From positions 1 through 50,621 of the IMG/VR virus record IMGVR_UViG_3300024255_000038: a stretch of DNA of 50,621 bases; one strand, written 5' to 3'. The notes under the pieces were generated by a model, which searched no databases, had not been told where the DNA came from, and saw only the letters and a list, made by a program, of their open reading frames with translations. Position numbers and translations under genes: made by a program. How positions within the stretch are numbered: position 1 is the first letter of the stretch; each line of letters begins with the position of its first letter. This stretch comes from a virus. This document shows, piece after piece, positions 1-6,019 of this stretch.

Positions 1-126
1 ACCATCTTCATCCTTTAGATGACAATCATTCTTGGTATAAATCCATGCACCACATTCTGCATCCTCCCCTTGTTGTTCAATCAGTTTGTTAACACGGTCT
101 TGAAGTTGCTTGAGAGTGTAATTCAT
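1..126 (-). CDS. Small conserved protein, partial (C-terminus outside window)
   Basis: The reading frame starts at an ATG (126) and runs off the window edge without a stop; 42 codons are visible. The visible part is closely related to the protein at 569-823: both share the segment LIEQQGEDA and the continuation WIYT with a nearby Cys. The two are tandem paralogues separated by two other small genes. No function is recognised. It is part of a dense early-type minus-strand gene run. Confidence 0.7.
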   Translation of the reverse strand, partial: MNYTLKQLQDRVNKLIEQQGEDAECGAWIYTKNDCHLKDEDG

Positions 127-165
127 GAGAAGAGTAAGTAAGGGTGAGTTAGTGTTAGTTAGGGG

Positions 166-333
166 TTAGAATACGTTGGTCCATGCTTGATGTTTAGCAC
201 TACTGATTCTGCCATCCTGAAGTAATCCATCACACACACGACAGAATACTTCAAACTTCTCCAATCGTGTCATGTTAGCATCAACACCCATTGCAGTTTC
301 ACCGACGACTTTGAGAACTTGACCTTTAAGCAT
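166..333 (-). CDS. Hypothetical protein, 55 aa
   Basis: A short open frame from ATG at 333 to TAA at 166. It encodes a soluble protein with two Cys (FCRVCDG) and no membrane segment. It lies 4 nt downstream of the stop of the next gene upstream, as expected in a compact phage operon. The stop region contains a TAACTAAC-type spacer, which places stops in two frames and recurs between several genes here. No family recognised. Confidence 0.55.
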   Translation of the reverse strand: MLKGQVLKVVGETAMGVDANMTRLEKFEVFCRVCDGLLQDGRISSAKHQAWTNVF

Positions 334-337
334 GATG

Positions 338-517
338 TTAGTTAGTGGCGTAAGTTTGGGCGATAGCGTCAGACTTGAAGCGTCTGCACAACTTAAACAA
401 GAGTTTCAAGTCATCCTTGATAACATAACGGAACGAGTCAGATTCAATCACAAAGTTACCATCTTCCAACCACACTTGTGGAAGTTGTTTCTTGTAGATT
501 GGGAAGTCAGTTGGCAT
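338..517 (-). CDS. Hypothetical protein, 59 aa
   Basis: Open frame from ATG at 517 to TAA at 338. The N-terminus reads MPTDFPIYKKQLPQVW, followed by a charged stretch (VIKDDLKLLFKLCRRF). No family is recognised. Its position between neighbours with a 4-nt gap downstream supports it as a real gene. The plus-strand frame over the same bases has no context supporting it and is treated as a shadow. Confidence 0.55.
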   Translation of the reverse strand: MPTDFPIYKKQLPQVWLEDGNFVIESDSFRYVIKDDLKLLFKLCRRFKSDAIAQTYATN

Positions 518-540
518 GATGAAAAGATTTAGTAAAGAAT

Positions 541-572
541 GTGAAGCGATTAGTGTTAATTAATCGCTTCAC
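541..572. repeat. Perfect 12-bp inverted repeat (hairpin) at a gene end
   Basis: Arms 541-552 and 561-572 are perfectly complementary, with an 8-nt loop. The hairpin overlaps the TGA stop of the gene ending at 569. On the minus strand it is followed by ATTCTTTAC rather than a run of T, so it is not a classical rho-independent terminator. It may be an RNA-stabilising or processing hairpin, or an operator. Confidence 0.6.
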
Positions 573-823
573 ATAAACTCACCGAGTTCTGTATCAATAG
601 CATCCACAATTGACTGATGAATGCTATCATAGTCTTGCAGGTTGACTAACACATCCTCACAAACTTCTTTGGATTGTCTTACCTCATCACCATCATCATC
701 ATACTTCACAACATCTTCGCTAGTGTAAATCCAACCAGCACAAGGTGCATCTTCACCCTGTTGTTCAATAAGATTTTCTACCCGTGCTTTGAGTGCTTTG
801 AGTGAATAGAATTGTGATGACAT
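569..823 (-). CDS. Small conserved protein, paralogue of the gene at 1-126
   Basis: 84 residues. The ATG at 823 was chosen over an upstream frame-extending start because similarity to the paralogue at 1-126 begins a few residues after it. Shared segment: LIEQQGEDAPC then GWIYT. The C-terminal half is very acidic (DDDGDE, and the end DAIDTELGEFM). No enzymatic motif is visible. The stop codon lies in a 12-bp hairpin. Confidence 0.7.
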   Translation of the reverse strand: MSSQFYSLKALKARVENLIEQQGEDAPCAGWIYTSEDVVKYDDDGDEVRQSKEVCEDVLVNLQDYDSIHQSIVDAIDTELGEFM

Positions 824-851
824 GATGTTGTTAATTAAGAGTTTACAGTTA

Positions 852-872
852 GTGAGGGGAATCACCCCACAC
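852..872. repeat. GC-rich hairpin overlapping a stop codon
   Basis: GTG-A-GGGG / CCCC-A-CAC arms with an AATCA loop. The loop holds the TGA stop of the gene ending at 862. There is no T run on the minus side. It is another stop-codon hairpin like the one at 541-572. Confidence 0.4.
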
Positions 873-1140
873 ATGCCATGGGAGCATACTCTTCGCGAGG
901 CAGTTTGTCGGTGTTGTAGTTAGTTACCGTTGCACCGCTAGCAATACGCTCTGCAACTTCGTGTTTGAAGTTAGTAGCACTGATCACACTGTATGAACCT
1001 TTGGTAGCACCATCAATGTTAAATGTGACACGCTTGATGAAACGTTTGACGACAACTTTCATGCCTTTGATCTCACATGACTCAGCGATGAATGCCTCAG
1101 GGAAGAAATCAACGGTACAGACGGAGTTGGTGAGTTGCAT
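862..1140 (-). CDS. Hypothetical protein, 92 aa
   Basis: The ATG at 1140 is chosen because the sigma70-like promoter at 1165-1193 would start transcription near 1158, which excludes the longer GTG-initiated frame reaching 1224. The protein has a KGMKVVVKRFIKRVTF basic strand-like region and a C-terminal REEYAPMACVG. No family recognised. It is the first gene after a strong promoter module, so probably expressed early. Confidence 0.6.
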   Translation of the reverse strand: MQLTNSVCTVDFFPEAFIAESCEIKGMKVVVKRFIKRVTFNIDGATKGSYSVISATNFKHEVAERIASGATVTNYNTDKLPREEYAPMACVG

Positions 1141-1164
1141 GAGGTGTGTTTGTTTGACTCTTAT

Positions 1165-1223
1165 AGTATGGCACCCTAGGGCGCGGAATGCAAGTGATAG
1201 TGTGCTCTTTGGGAACTGGCACA
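1165..1223 (-). promoter_or_regulatory. Sigma70-like early promoter with upstream module (copy 1)
   Basis: Reading the minus strand: TGTGCCAG (1223-1216), a CACTATC block, -35 TTGCAT (1193-1188), a 17-bp spacer holding a GCGCCCTAGGGTGC palindrome, -10 CATACT (1170-1165), then TATAAGAGTCAAA in the initially transcribed region. The same arrangement recurs at 3405-3464 and, more weakly, at 2230-2289. It would drive the gene at 862-1140. Confidence 0.7.
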
Positions 1224-1231
1224 CGCGGGGT

Positions 1232-1465
1232 TTATTTCTCTTCTACTTCTCTGGTAAGATCTTCCATGAAAATAGTCTCAACTTCACCATCTTGAGGGTC
1301 TTTACCATCAACTACCCACTCTTCATAACACGCAATTGCATCAAATGGGCGCTGATCTGCGATTGTTGTCATCGCTTTGAAATAAGTCTCTCCCATAGTA
1401 TCAATCATATGCTGCTTATCGTCAGTCTCGTTGAATGTGAAGAGGTCAAGAGTGGAGTCAAACAT
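1232..1465 (-). CDS. Hypothetical acidic protein, 77 aa
   Basis: Starts at ATG 1465 (MFDSTLDLFTFNETDDKQ) and ends in EDLTREVEEK. Strongly acidic and without membrane segments. No family recognised. The ATG is preceded by the TAACTAAC-type spacer seen before other genes of this run. The following gene is served by its own promoter at 1165-1193, so this gene may end a transcript. Confidence 0.6.
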   Translation of the reverse strand: MFDSTLDLFTFNETDDKQHMIDTMGETYFKAMTTIADQRPFDAIACYEEWVVDGKDPQDGEVETIFMEDLTREVEEK

Positions 1466-1494
1466 GTTAGTTAGTAAAGTAAATGGGTGTAAGT

Positions 1495-1519
1495 TTTAAT
1501 AAGGATTGTCCTTATTAAA
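1495..1519. repeat. 11-bp inverted repeat between small genes
   Basis: Arms 1495-1505 and 1509-1519 are perfectly complementary around a TTG loop. It lies just after the stop at 1522 of the gene upstream on the minus strand. No T run follows on that strand. It could form an mRNA 3'-end hairpin. Confidence 0.5.
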
Positions 1520-1521
1520 TG

Positions 1522-1737
1522 TTAGTCAGGACGGAAGACTTCTTTAGCGTCAATGTACTTAACTAGAAATCCGTAATGATTAGTTAGCACTTCAACTAGG
1601 TCATCTAAATCTTTTGCCAACCAGTAATCAACGTAGTTACAGCAATGATCAGTGTAGTCAGTTTGCTGGTCTGGTGGACATTCAAAGTCATCATCTTCAA
1701 AGTCAAAAACAATAGCGGTGACAGTAAACTTCTTCAT
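1522..1737 (-). CDS. Hypothetical acidic protein, 71 aa
   Basis: The start at 1737 (MKKFTVTAIVFDFEDDDFE) is chosen because the upstream gene ends at 1739, leaving a 1-nt gap. The sequence has a predicted beta-type N-terminus and a Cys pair (DHCCNYVDYW). It ends YIDAKEVFRPD. Unknown family; likely translationally coupled with the gene upstream. Confidence 0.6.
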   Translation of the reverse strand: MKKFTVTAIVFDFEDDDFECPPDQQTDYTDHCCNYVDYWLAKDLDDLVEVLTNHYGFLVKYIDAKEVFRPD

Positions 1738-1738
1738 G

Positions 1739-1930
1739 TCAGTTAAATCCTTTGTTTGTTTTGTAGTCATGGATAATAACAGTTTGATTAGTGATAGTTT
1801 GTTGCCACCAATACTGCCTTACATGTTCATAGTCATCAAACCGTTTGCCATTGATAGTGTAGTAGTGCCTATCATAAAGTTTGTCTGATGTTGATGTAAA
1901 CCAGTTGGAATTGCTTGTCGTTGGTGTCAT
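1739..1930 (-). CDS. Hypothetical aromatic-rich protein, 63 aa
   Basis: Start ATG at 1930 overlaps the stop of the preceding gene (TAATG arrangement), which supports translational coupling. Rich in Tyr and Trp (DRHYYTINGKRFDDYEHV, QYWWQQ). No family recognised. It would be made together with its upstream neighbour and the 71-aa gene downstream. Confidence 0.6.
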   Translation of the reverse strand: MTPTTSNSNWFTSTSDKLYDRHYYTINGKRFDDYEHVRQYWWQQTITNQTVIIHDYKTNKGFN

Positions 1931-2202
1931 TAGTCTACGAGTTCTGCCATCATTTCATTAACCTCAATGCCGTTGATGTTAACATCGTCCCACTTACATC
2001 CGTCTGGGGTTTCTTTGCTACCAAAGTCATTCAAGAGACTACAAACTAAGTCACCGTATGTTCCACCGTTCCTTGCAGTTTCACAGGCAAGGTTATACAA
2101 ACCCTCATCATTACCGATCCAAAGTGATACATTCCAGGTCTCCCAGTTGGTCCAACCGTTGTACGTTTCGTTCATCTGGTTTGAGTTGAGAGCGTTGGTC
2201 AT
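1930..2202 (-). CDS. Conserved small phage protein with NGWTNWETW motif
   Basis: 90 residues from the ATG at 2202; an in-frame ATG at 2223 would add seven. The nearer start is preferred because AAGGGA lies upstream of it and the outer ATG falls inside a CATACT/AGTATG dyad. The YNGWTNWETWNVSLWIGNDE block is typical of a small protein family common in phages and some cyanobacteria (DUF7249-like, from memory). Biochemical role unknown. Confidence 0.7.
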   Translation of the reverse strand: MTNALNSNQMNETYNGWTNWETWNVSLWIGNDEGLYNLACETARNGGTYGDLVCSLLNDFGSKETPDGCKWDDVNINGIEVNEMMAELVD

Positions 2203-2229
2203 GGTGGTTCCCTTGATTTCCATACTGTT

Positions 2230-2289
2230 AGTATGGCATGCTATGGGGTGCTGTGGGGGGTTTGGTGGACACTTTGACCAACTGGCACA
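2230..2289 (-). promoter_or_regulatory. Third, weaker copy of the 60-bp promoter module
   Basis: TGTGCCAG (2289-2282) and TGTCCAC occupy the same phase as in the copy at 3405-3464, and a CATACT -10 (2235-2230) follows at the same distance. The -35 hexamer position reads CCCCAC, so there is no sigma70-type -35. The -10 is part of a CATACT-AAC-AGTATG dyad. It may be activator-dependent or decayed. It overlaps the 39-codon gene at 2241-2360. Confidence 0.4.
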
Positions 2290-2360
2290 GCAGGATCCTC
2301 TATATTACTATTTTGGATGTATTCTTCCATTAAGTAACACATTTGGGGATCTTCTTGCAT
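2241..2360 (-). CDS. Possible tiny protein, 39 aa
   Basis: ATG at 2360 lies 7 nt after the stop of the upstream gene and the frame is open to TAG at 2241. Its PAVPV segment is encoded by the same TGTGCCAG block that encodes AVPV at the end of the 37-aa frame at 3452-3565, so similarity may reflect a DNA element rather than the protein. No function recognised. Confidence 0.35.
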   Translation of the reverse strand: MQEDPQMCYLMEEYIQNSNIEDPAVPVGQSVHQTPHSTP

Positions 2361-2367
2361 GTTTGAT

Positions 2368-2625
2368 TTAACTATTTCGTACAACATTTGTTTCACAGCA
2401 CTCATAAACAATTTCCTCAAATTGAGTTTTAGTTACTTCATTGTAGCAATCAAATGGAATAATTGCAACCGTATCTTGTGGACTCACAACATACCAATGG
2501 CGTCGTATATCGTCATCATGATATGTTACCTCACGATGAAGTTCATACCCAAGGAAAGAACGAACACGAGAAGAATAGTTGAGTGGGTACATCCCAACGT
2601 TGTCACGATCATAAACAAAGTTCAT
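2368..2625 (-). CDS. Hypothetical protein, 85 aa
   Basis: The start at 2625 (MNFVYDRDNVGMYPLNY) is chosen because the upstream gene stops at 2627, giving a 1-nt gap. The protein contains HREVTYHDDDIRRHWYVV and a paired Cys near the end (YECCETN). No family recognised. Probably co-translated with the upstream 132-aa gene. Confidence 0.6.
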   Translation of the reverse strand: MNFVYDRDNVGMYPLNYSSRVRSFLGYELHREVTYHDDDIRRHWYVVSPQDTVAIIPFDCYNEVTKTQFEEIVYECCETNVVRNS

Positions 2626-2626
2626 A

Positions 2627-3025
2627 TCAAGCACCCTGATAGTATGCGTTACGATATAGGTAACCACCTGCCCAATCGCAGTTCTCTAACACAAACTCAC
2701 GCTCTTTTATGATCAGCAGATTGAATCTTACTCCCTTAGCAGGTGCCTTATATGATGCTGCTTTGTATACTTCACCAGTCTTTCTATCAATGAAGGCATG
2801 CACTGATTCAGTCTCACCATTCACACACTGCATGACCTTGTGATACTTACGACCAGAAATCAGTGCATAAGAATAGTTCTGACCATTAGGATGCGAACGC
2901 TGATGAGACTGTTGCAGTGCATCACACAGCATCAGACTATACTTAGTGACGTTGATTTGATTGGTGTTCTGTGCATCCTTCTGAGCACAATAGTCAGCAA
3001 ACTCTTTGTTCATTGTGATGGTCAT
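2627..3025 (-). CDS. Hypothetical protein, 132 aa
   Basis: Start MTITMNKEFADYC at 3025; a second ATG four codons in is also possible. The middle reads YSYALISGRKYHKVMQC then VHAFIDRKTGEVYKAASYK, a strand-rich pattern common in small phage proteins of unknown role. It overlaps the stop of the HicA-like gene by 4 nt (ATGA type), so the two are probably coupled. Confidence 0.65.
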   Translation of the reverse strand: MTITMNKEFADYCAQKDAQNTNQINVTKYSLMLCDALQQSHQRSHPNGQNYSYALISGRKYHKVMQCVNGETESVHAFIDRKTGEVYKAASYKAPAKGVRFNLLIIKEREFVLENCDWAGGYLYRNAYYQGA

Positions 3026-3216
3026 TTAACGGTGCCTAGTGTACGACGAATTTGACGTGATGCTTGAGCAATAGCATAGTTATCGCTCGGAGTCTTGCTA
3101 GTAGTCATAACAACACCCGTATCATGTTTCCAGATAAGGTGTCTAGTTTCTCTAGCAAGTGTGAAACCGTTGCGTTGCATTAGCACACGCATTTGCTTGG
3201 TTTGATTCTTTGCCAT
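3022..3216 (-). CDS. HicA-like small RNA-binding-fold protein
   Basis: 64 residues from ATG 3216, 1 nt after the upstream stop. The pattern MRVLMQRNGFTLARETRHLIWKH resembles HicA/YcfA proteins, in which an N-terminal helix is followed by a Gly-Ser-His-like turn with a catalytic His; here the turn is ETRHLIWKH. The C-terminus (SQIRRTL) resembles the final helix. In HicA the fold is dsRBD-like and cuts mRNA. No HicB-type partner is adjacent; the coupled upstream gene encodes a short acidic protein. Toxin activity is inference. Confidence 0.5.
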   Translation of the reverse strand: MAKNQTKQMRVLMQRNGFTLARETRHLIWKHDTGVVMTTSKTPSDNYAIAQASRQIRRTLGTVK

Positions 3217-3217
3217 A

Positions 3218-3376
3218 TCAATATGATAGCAATTGATCAACAGCGTCATCAGCATCACCGATAACATCAGCAACCCAATCGTCTTCGGCAACTTGATAAT
3301 TATCAACCTCACTTTCAACAGCAGGAACATAATCCCATGCTTTTGTGTGGAATGATTTGAGTTGGTTCCTAGGCAT
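3218..3376 (-). CDS. Short acidic protein coupled to the HicA-like gene
   Basis: 52 residues from ATG 3376 to TGA 3218, with the downstream HicA-like ATG starting 1 nt later. The C-terminal half is strongly acidic (EDDWVADVIGDADDAVDQLL). It is the first gene after the promoter module at 3405-3464. It could be a partner of the basic HicA-like protein, but it does not resemble HicB. Not visible in a longer-frame search because the larger overlapping frame hides it. Confidence 0.55.
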   Translation of the reverse strand: MPRNQLKSFHTKAWDYVPAVESEVDNYQVAEDDWVADVIGDADDAVDQLLSY

Positions 3377-3404
3377 GATTTGCGTGTCTTTGTTTGACTC
3401 TTAT

Positions 3405-3464
3405 AGTATTGCACCGATCACGGTGCTTTGCAAGCGATAGTGGACAGTTCGTTACACTGGCACA
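3405..3464 (-). promoter_or_regulatory. Sigma70-like early promoter with upstream module (copy 2)
   Basis: On the minus strand: TGTGCCAG (3464-3457), TGTCCACTATC, -35 TTGCAA (3433-3428), a 17-bp spacer with a perfect GCACCG-TGAT-CGGTGC dyad, -10 AATACT (3410-3405), then ATAAGAGTCAAA. Drives the acidic protein/HicA-like pair. The spacer dyad differs in sequence from copy 1 but keeps the palindrome. Confidence 0.7.
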
Positions 3465-3565
3465 GCGCGTCGGTTTGGCATCGTGGCAGGTATCGGGCAG
3501 ATTCTCACCTGAGACCCACCTGAGAACCCAGTCAGGGACTGGATTGCAAAACGTGAAAAATCCAT
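3452..3565 (-). CDS. Possible small protein, 37 aa
   Basis: Open frame from ATG 3565 (MDFSRFAIQSLTGFSGG) to TAA 3452, ending NRRAVPV. It lies between the nuclease-like gene and promoter copy 2, and its last codons form the TGTGCCAG block of that promoter. A longer upstream in-frame start exists but would overlap the nuclease-like gene by about 70 nt. Unknown function; may be a chance frame. Confidence 0.35.
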   Translation of the reverse strand: MDFSRFAIQSLTGFSGGSQVRICPIPATMPNRRAVPV

Positions 3566-3608
3566 AACGAAATGCGGAGGGTGTGTCAGGTCACCCGCGC
3601 AGATAGAA

Positions 3609-4205
3609 TTATAGGTTTTTGAGGTGTTCATAGAAAGGGTTGCAAACTTTGTACTGTCCTTTAACATGAGTGGCATCTAATAGTTGTCTGTTAAGATGAT
3701 GCACCTTCAAACTCTTGTGTGTAATGTAATCAGCATAAGACCAAGAGCAAGATCTTACATAACGATTGCCCTGCTCCTCACATATGCGTGTAACTTGCTG
3801 ATCCAATCTATCAGCAATCGCTTCAAACTCAAACTCAATCACGTACGCCAATACTCCATCAATAAAGAATGATTGGATGATGGGTAGGTTAGCATCACGA
3901 TCCTTTACGAATCGTGCTCTAGTGTAATCATTAAAGCAACCGCTTCCGTTAGTAGTCTTGCCCGTGTAATTCTTTGGTTTAACTTCTTTCTCTTGTCCTG
4001 TATTCTTGTCTTTAGCATCACGACCCAACTTACCAGGGATTGCATCACATCCAGCAACTTCTGCCGTAATGTGTTCCCGTAGTGTTGAGGAGTTACTGTC
4101 ATTCATGTAGAGGTTGTAGAGTTCTTCAAATAGATCTCCCTGCCCTACGATTGGACAACCAAGGGCACGATCAACGCAGAGATAGAGTAAGTCTGTAGAA
4201 AACAT
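3609..4205 (-). CDS. Putative PD-(D/E)XK-type nuclease
   Basis: 198 residues. The segment GCDAIPGKLGRDAKDK followed by EKEVKPKNYTG has the Asp...Glu-x-Lys spacing of PD-(D/E)XK nucleases; the assignment rests on this motif alone. The C-terminal half is rich in Tyr, Cys and His (NRYVRSCSWSYADYITHK). It starts 2 nt after the stop of the SF2 helicase, so the two are almost certainly co-translated, and helicase-nuclease pairs of this type act on DNA. It could instead be a non-catalytic DNA-binding protein. Confidence 0.5.
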   Translation of the reverse strand: MFSTDLLYLCVDRALGCPIVGQGDLFEELYNLYMNDSNSSTLREHITAEVAGCDAIPGKLGRDAKDKNTGQEKEVKPKNYTGKTTNGSGCFNDYTRARFVKDRDANLPIIQSFFIDGVLAYVIEFEFEAIADRLDQQVTRICEEQGNRYVRSCSWSYADYITHKSLKVHHLNRQLLDATHVKGQYKVCNPFYEHLKNL

Positions 4206-4207
4206 AA

Positions 4208-5458
4208 TCAGGAGTAAACGTAAGCAATAGCGGGGATACCTTTGACAAAGATTGTGTCAACGATAGACTGCAATCTGCTTGCAGTACGTTTGCCAGCACC
4301 ATAACCAGATGTCATCGGCACTGTTACATAACCACAAGACTTGCGGTACATGGAGAACTTACCAGGAATGATTGAACCGTCATTGATACCCTTGGCATCA
4401 TCTTTGTTCACACGGATAACACGACCGATAGTCTGTGCCATCTCAATGATGGGAAGATTACGCAGTAAGACACAGTGAGTGAGTCCAGGTACGTTGATAC
4501 CCTCAGAGAGAATGCTATAGTGGAAGACAAGAAACTTGCGACCAACTTCTTTGCCCCAAGCATCAAGAGTCTGGAAGAATACTTCGCGAGATACTTTCTC
4601 ACGATTGACATATGCACCATGCTTAGATGTAATGTGCATCACGTCATAACCACGCTGTTTGATCTCGTCTAGAATATATGACTCGGAAAGCATACGCCAC
4701 AGCACACGAGTGTTAGGAGCAGCAACAAGAACCTTTTGACCCTGTTCCTCATCAAGTCCATCAAGTACGCCTAGAATGTTGTTAGCGTCAAGCAAAGGTG
4801 CGTTCTCTTTAGTACGAACCTCGTCAGTCTCGTAAGGTACAACTTGAGGAGGAACAATGCTACCGTTGTTTAACAGTTCAGGAGCAGGAGTTGACTCCAA
4901 GACATTACCATAGACCTTGACATTGTTCATGCCACGTTGAACATGACCACGATCATGCTTGGGTGTTGCTGTTACAAAGAAGCGGCGAGTAGCATACTTA
5001 GACACTGCTTTTACAGACTGGAAGAAACCTCTACCAGTAGAATTGTGTGCCTCATCAAAATAGATAGTGTCAATAGGAATGCCACTATCTACAACACGAC
5101 CCAAAGAATGGTATGTCGTGAATATCATGACGTGACGACCACCACCGTTCTGAAATACACAGAAGGATGAAATATCGTGGGGTTTAGTAGAAGAGAACTC
5201 TACACTCTCTCCACTATGTACGTGCATGACTTTAGCATCAGTGATGAACTCACTGAACTCAGCATGGAGTTGATTAGCAAGAAGAATGCGAGGAGCAACA
5301 ACAACAAAGACAGAAGGTTTGTCCAGTTGCTTTACCCGACGCATAAGATCTGCGATCATAATGTATGTCTTACCGCCACCTGTAGGGCAATAGATTTGAC
5401 CGACAGTTGCCGACTCCATAGCATCATAAGCGCGTTGCTGGTGGGGACGGAGTTGCAT
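4208..5458 (-). CDS. Superfamily II DEAH-box helicase
   Basis: 416 residues. Walker A CPTGGGKT is at about residue 25, the DEAH box (FDEAH) near 135, motif III-like FVTATPK near 160, and motif VI QTIGRVIRVNK near 345. The overall size and N-terminal LRPHQQRAYDAM (Q-tip-like) match UvsW-type or restriction-type SF2 helicases. ATP-driven DNA or RNA unwinding is expected. It begins about 20 nt after the predicted transcription start of the promoter at 5484-5512 and is coupled to a nuclease-like gene downstream. UvsW orthology is uncertain. Confidence 0.85.
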   Translation of the reverse strand: MQLRPHQQRAYDAMESATVGQIYCPTGGGKTYIMIADLMRRVKQLDKPSVFVVVAPRILLANQLHAEFSEFITDAKVMHVHSGESVEFSSTKPHDISSFCVFQNGGGRHVMIFTTYHSLGRVVDSGIPIDTIYFDEAHNSTGRGFFQSVKAVSKYATRRFFVTATPKHDRGHVQRGMNNVKVYGNVLESTPAPELLNNGSIVPPQVVPYETDEVRTKENAPLLDANNILGVLDGLDEEQGQKVLVAAPNTRVLWRMLSESYILDEIKQRGYDVMHITSKHGAYVNREKVSREVFFQTLDAWGKEVGRKFLVFHYSILSEGINVPGLTHCVLLRNLPIIEMAQTIGRVIRVNKDDAKGINDGSIIPGKFSMYRKSCGYVTVPMTSGYGAGKRTASRLQSIVDTIFVKGIPAIAYVYS

Positions 5459-5483
5459 GCGATGGCGTTTCTTTGACTCTTAT

Positions 5484-5512
5484 AGTATTGCATAAAAAAA
5501 GACCCCCGTCAA
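5484..5512 (-). promoter_or_regulatory. Sigma70-like promoter for the helicase, nested in a terminator
   Basis: -35 TTGACG (5512-5507), 17-bp spacer, -10 AATACT (5489-5484), followed by ATAAGAGTCAAA as at 1165 and 3405. Unlike those copies it lacks the upstream TGTGCCAG module. The -35 is the loop of the terminator at 5494-5519 plus the first base of its 3' arm. Confidence 0.75.
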
Positions 5513-5519
5513 GGGGTCT
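5494..5519 (-). terminator. Rho-independent terminator
   Basis: Minus-strand stem AGACCCC / GGGGGTCT with loop TTGAC, followed by a run of T. It ends the transcript of the small gene ending at 5538. The loop also supplies the -35 of the helicase promoter. Confidence 0.85.
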
Positions 5520-5537
5520 AGACCAGTTCAGCGACTG

Positions 5538-5834
5538 TCATAAGAAGAACTGTTCTAACCCGACAAACTGTCTAATCATTGCCGAGTAAGGAGAAGTATC
5601 ACTCAGGTTAACACGATCTCCAACCTTCTTATGTGTTATTGGACTGTGGTAATGTTTGGTCTTAGTGTTGTAGAAACCCCAGATACAACGAGAGGGATTG
5701 TTATCATTAAAAAGGAACTTACGATGAGATACAATCCACACTGCAAGAACATTAGTCTTAAAGCGAATTGTCTCGTATCGGTATCCTTTAGGTGGTGAAT
5801 GTGGTTCAAGTTGTTCACAGTTCTCTGTAAGCAT
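5538..5834 (-). CDS. Hypothetical protein, 98 aa
   Basis: The ATG at 5834 (MLTENCEQLEPHSPPKGYRYE) overlaps the end of the upstream gene by 20 nt and gives a compact globular protein; a start at 5939 would lie wholly inside that gene. Central KFLFNDNNPSRCIWGFYNTK and C-terminal MIRQFVGLEQFFL. No family recognised. Last gene of its transcript, before a strong terminator. Confidence 0.6.
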   Translation of the reverse strand: MLTENCEQLEPHSPPKGYRYETIRFKTNVLAVWIVSHRKFLFNDNNPSRCIWGFYNTKTKHYHSPITHKKVGDRVNLSDTSPYSAMIRQFVGLEQFFL

Positions 5835-6015
5835 CACGGATTCCGAGGACTTGAGTAATCTCGTCAATTTGTTTGAATTTGGTGTTGTATTCAGTTTCTG
5901 AGATCTTTTTATCAGCATAGAATGACTGTTGAAGATCACAGATCAGCAAGAAGATTGCTTGCTTAACCAATACCTTTTGTGCGGGATCTAGGATCGCTGA
6001 ATGTAGTGTCGTCAT
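5815..6015 (-). CDS. Hypothetical helical protein, 66 aa
   Basis: The start at 6015 (MTTLHSAILDPAQKVLVK) follows the upstream stop at 6020; the frame could start at 6054 but would then overlap that gene. Mostly helical by composition, with FLLICDLQQSFYADKKISETEYNT. No family recognised. Confidence 0.55.
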   Translation of the reverse strand: MTTLHSAILDPAQKVLVKQAIFLLICDLQQSFYADKKISETEYNTKFKQIDEITQVLGIRDAYREL

Positions 6016-6019
6016 GTCA

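Noticed and set aside
541-572. Calling the 12-bp hairpin a rho-independent terminator
   Set aside because: No T run on either side; only the inverted repeat is supported.
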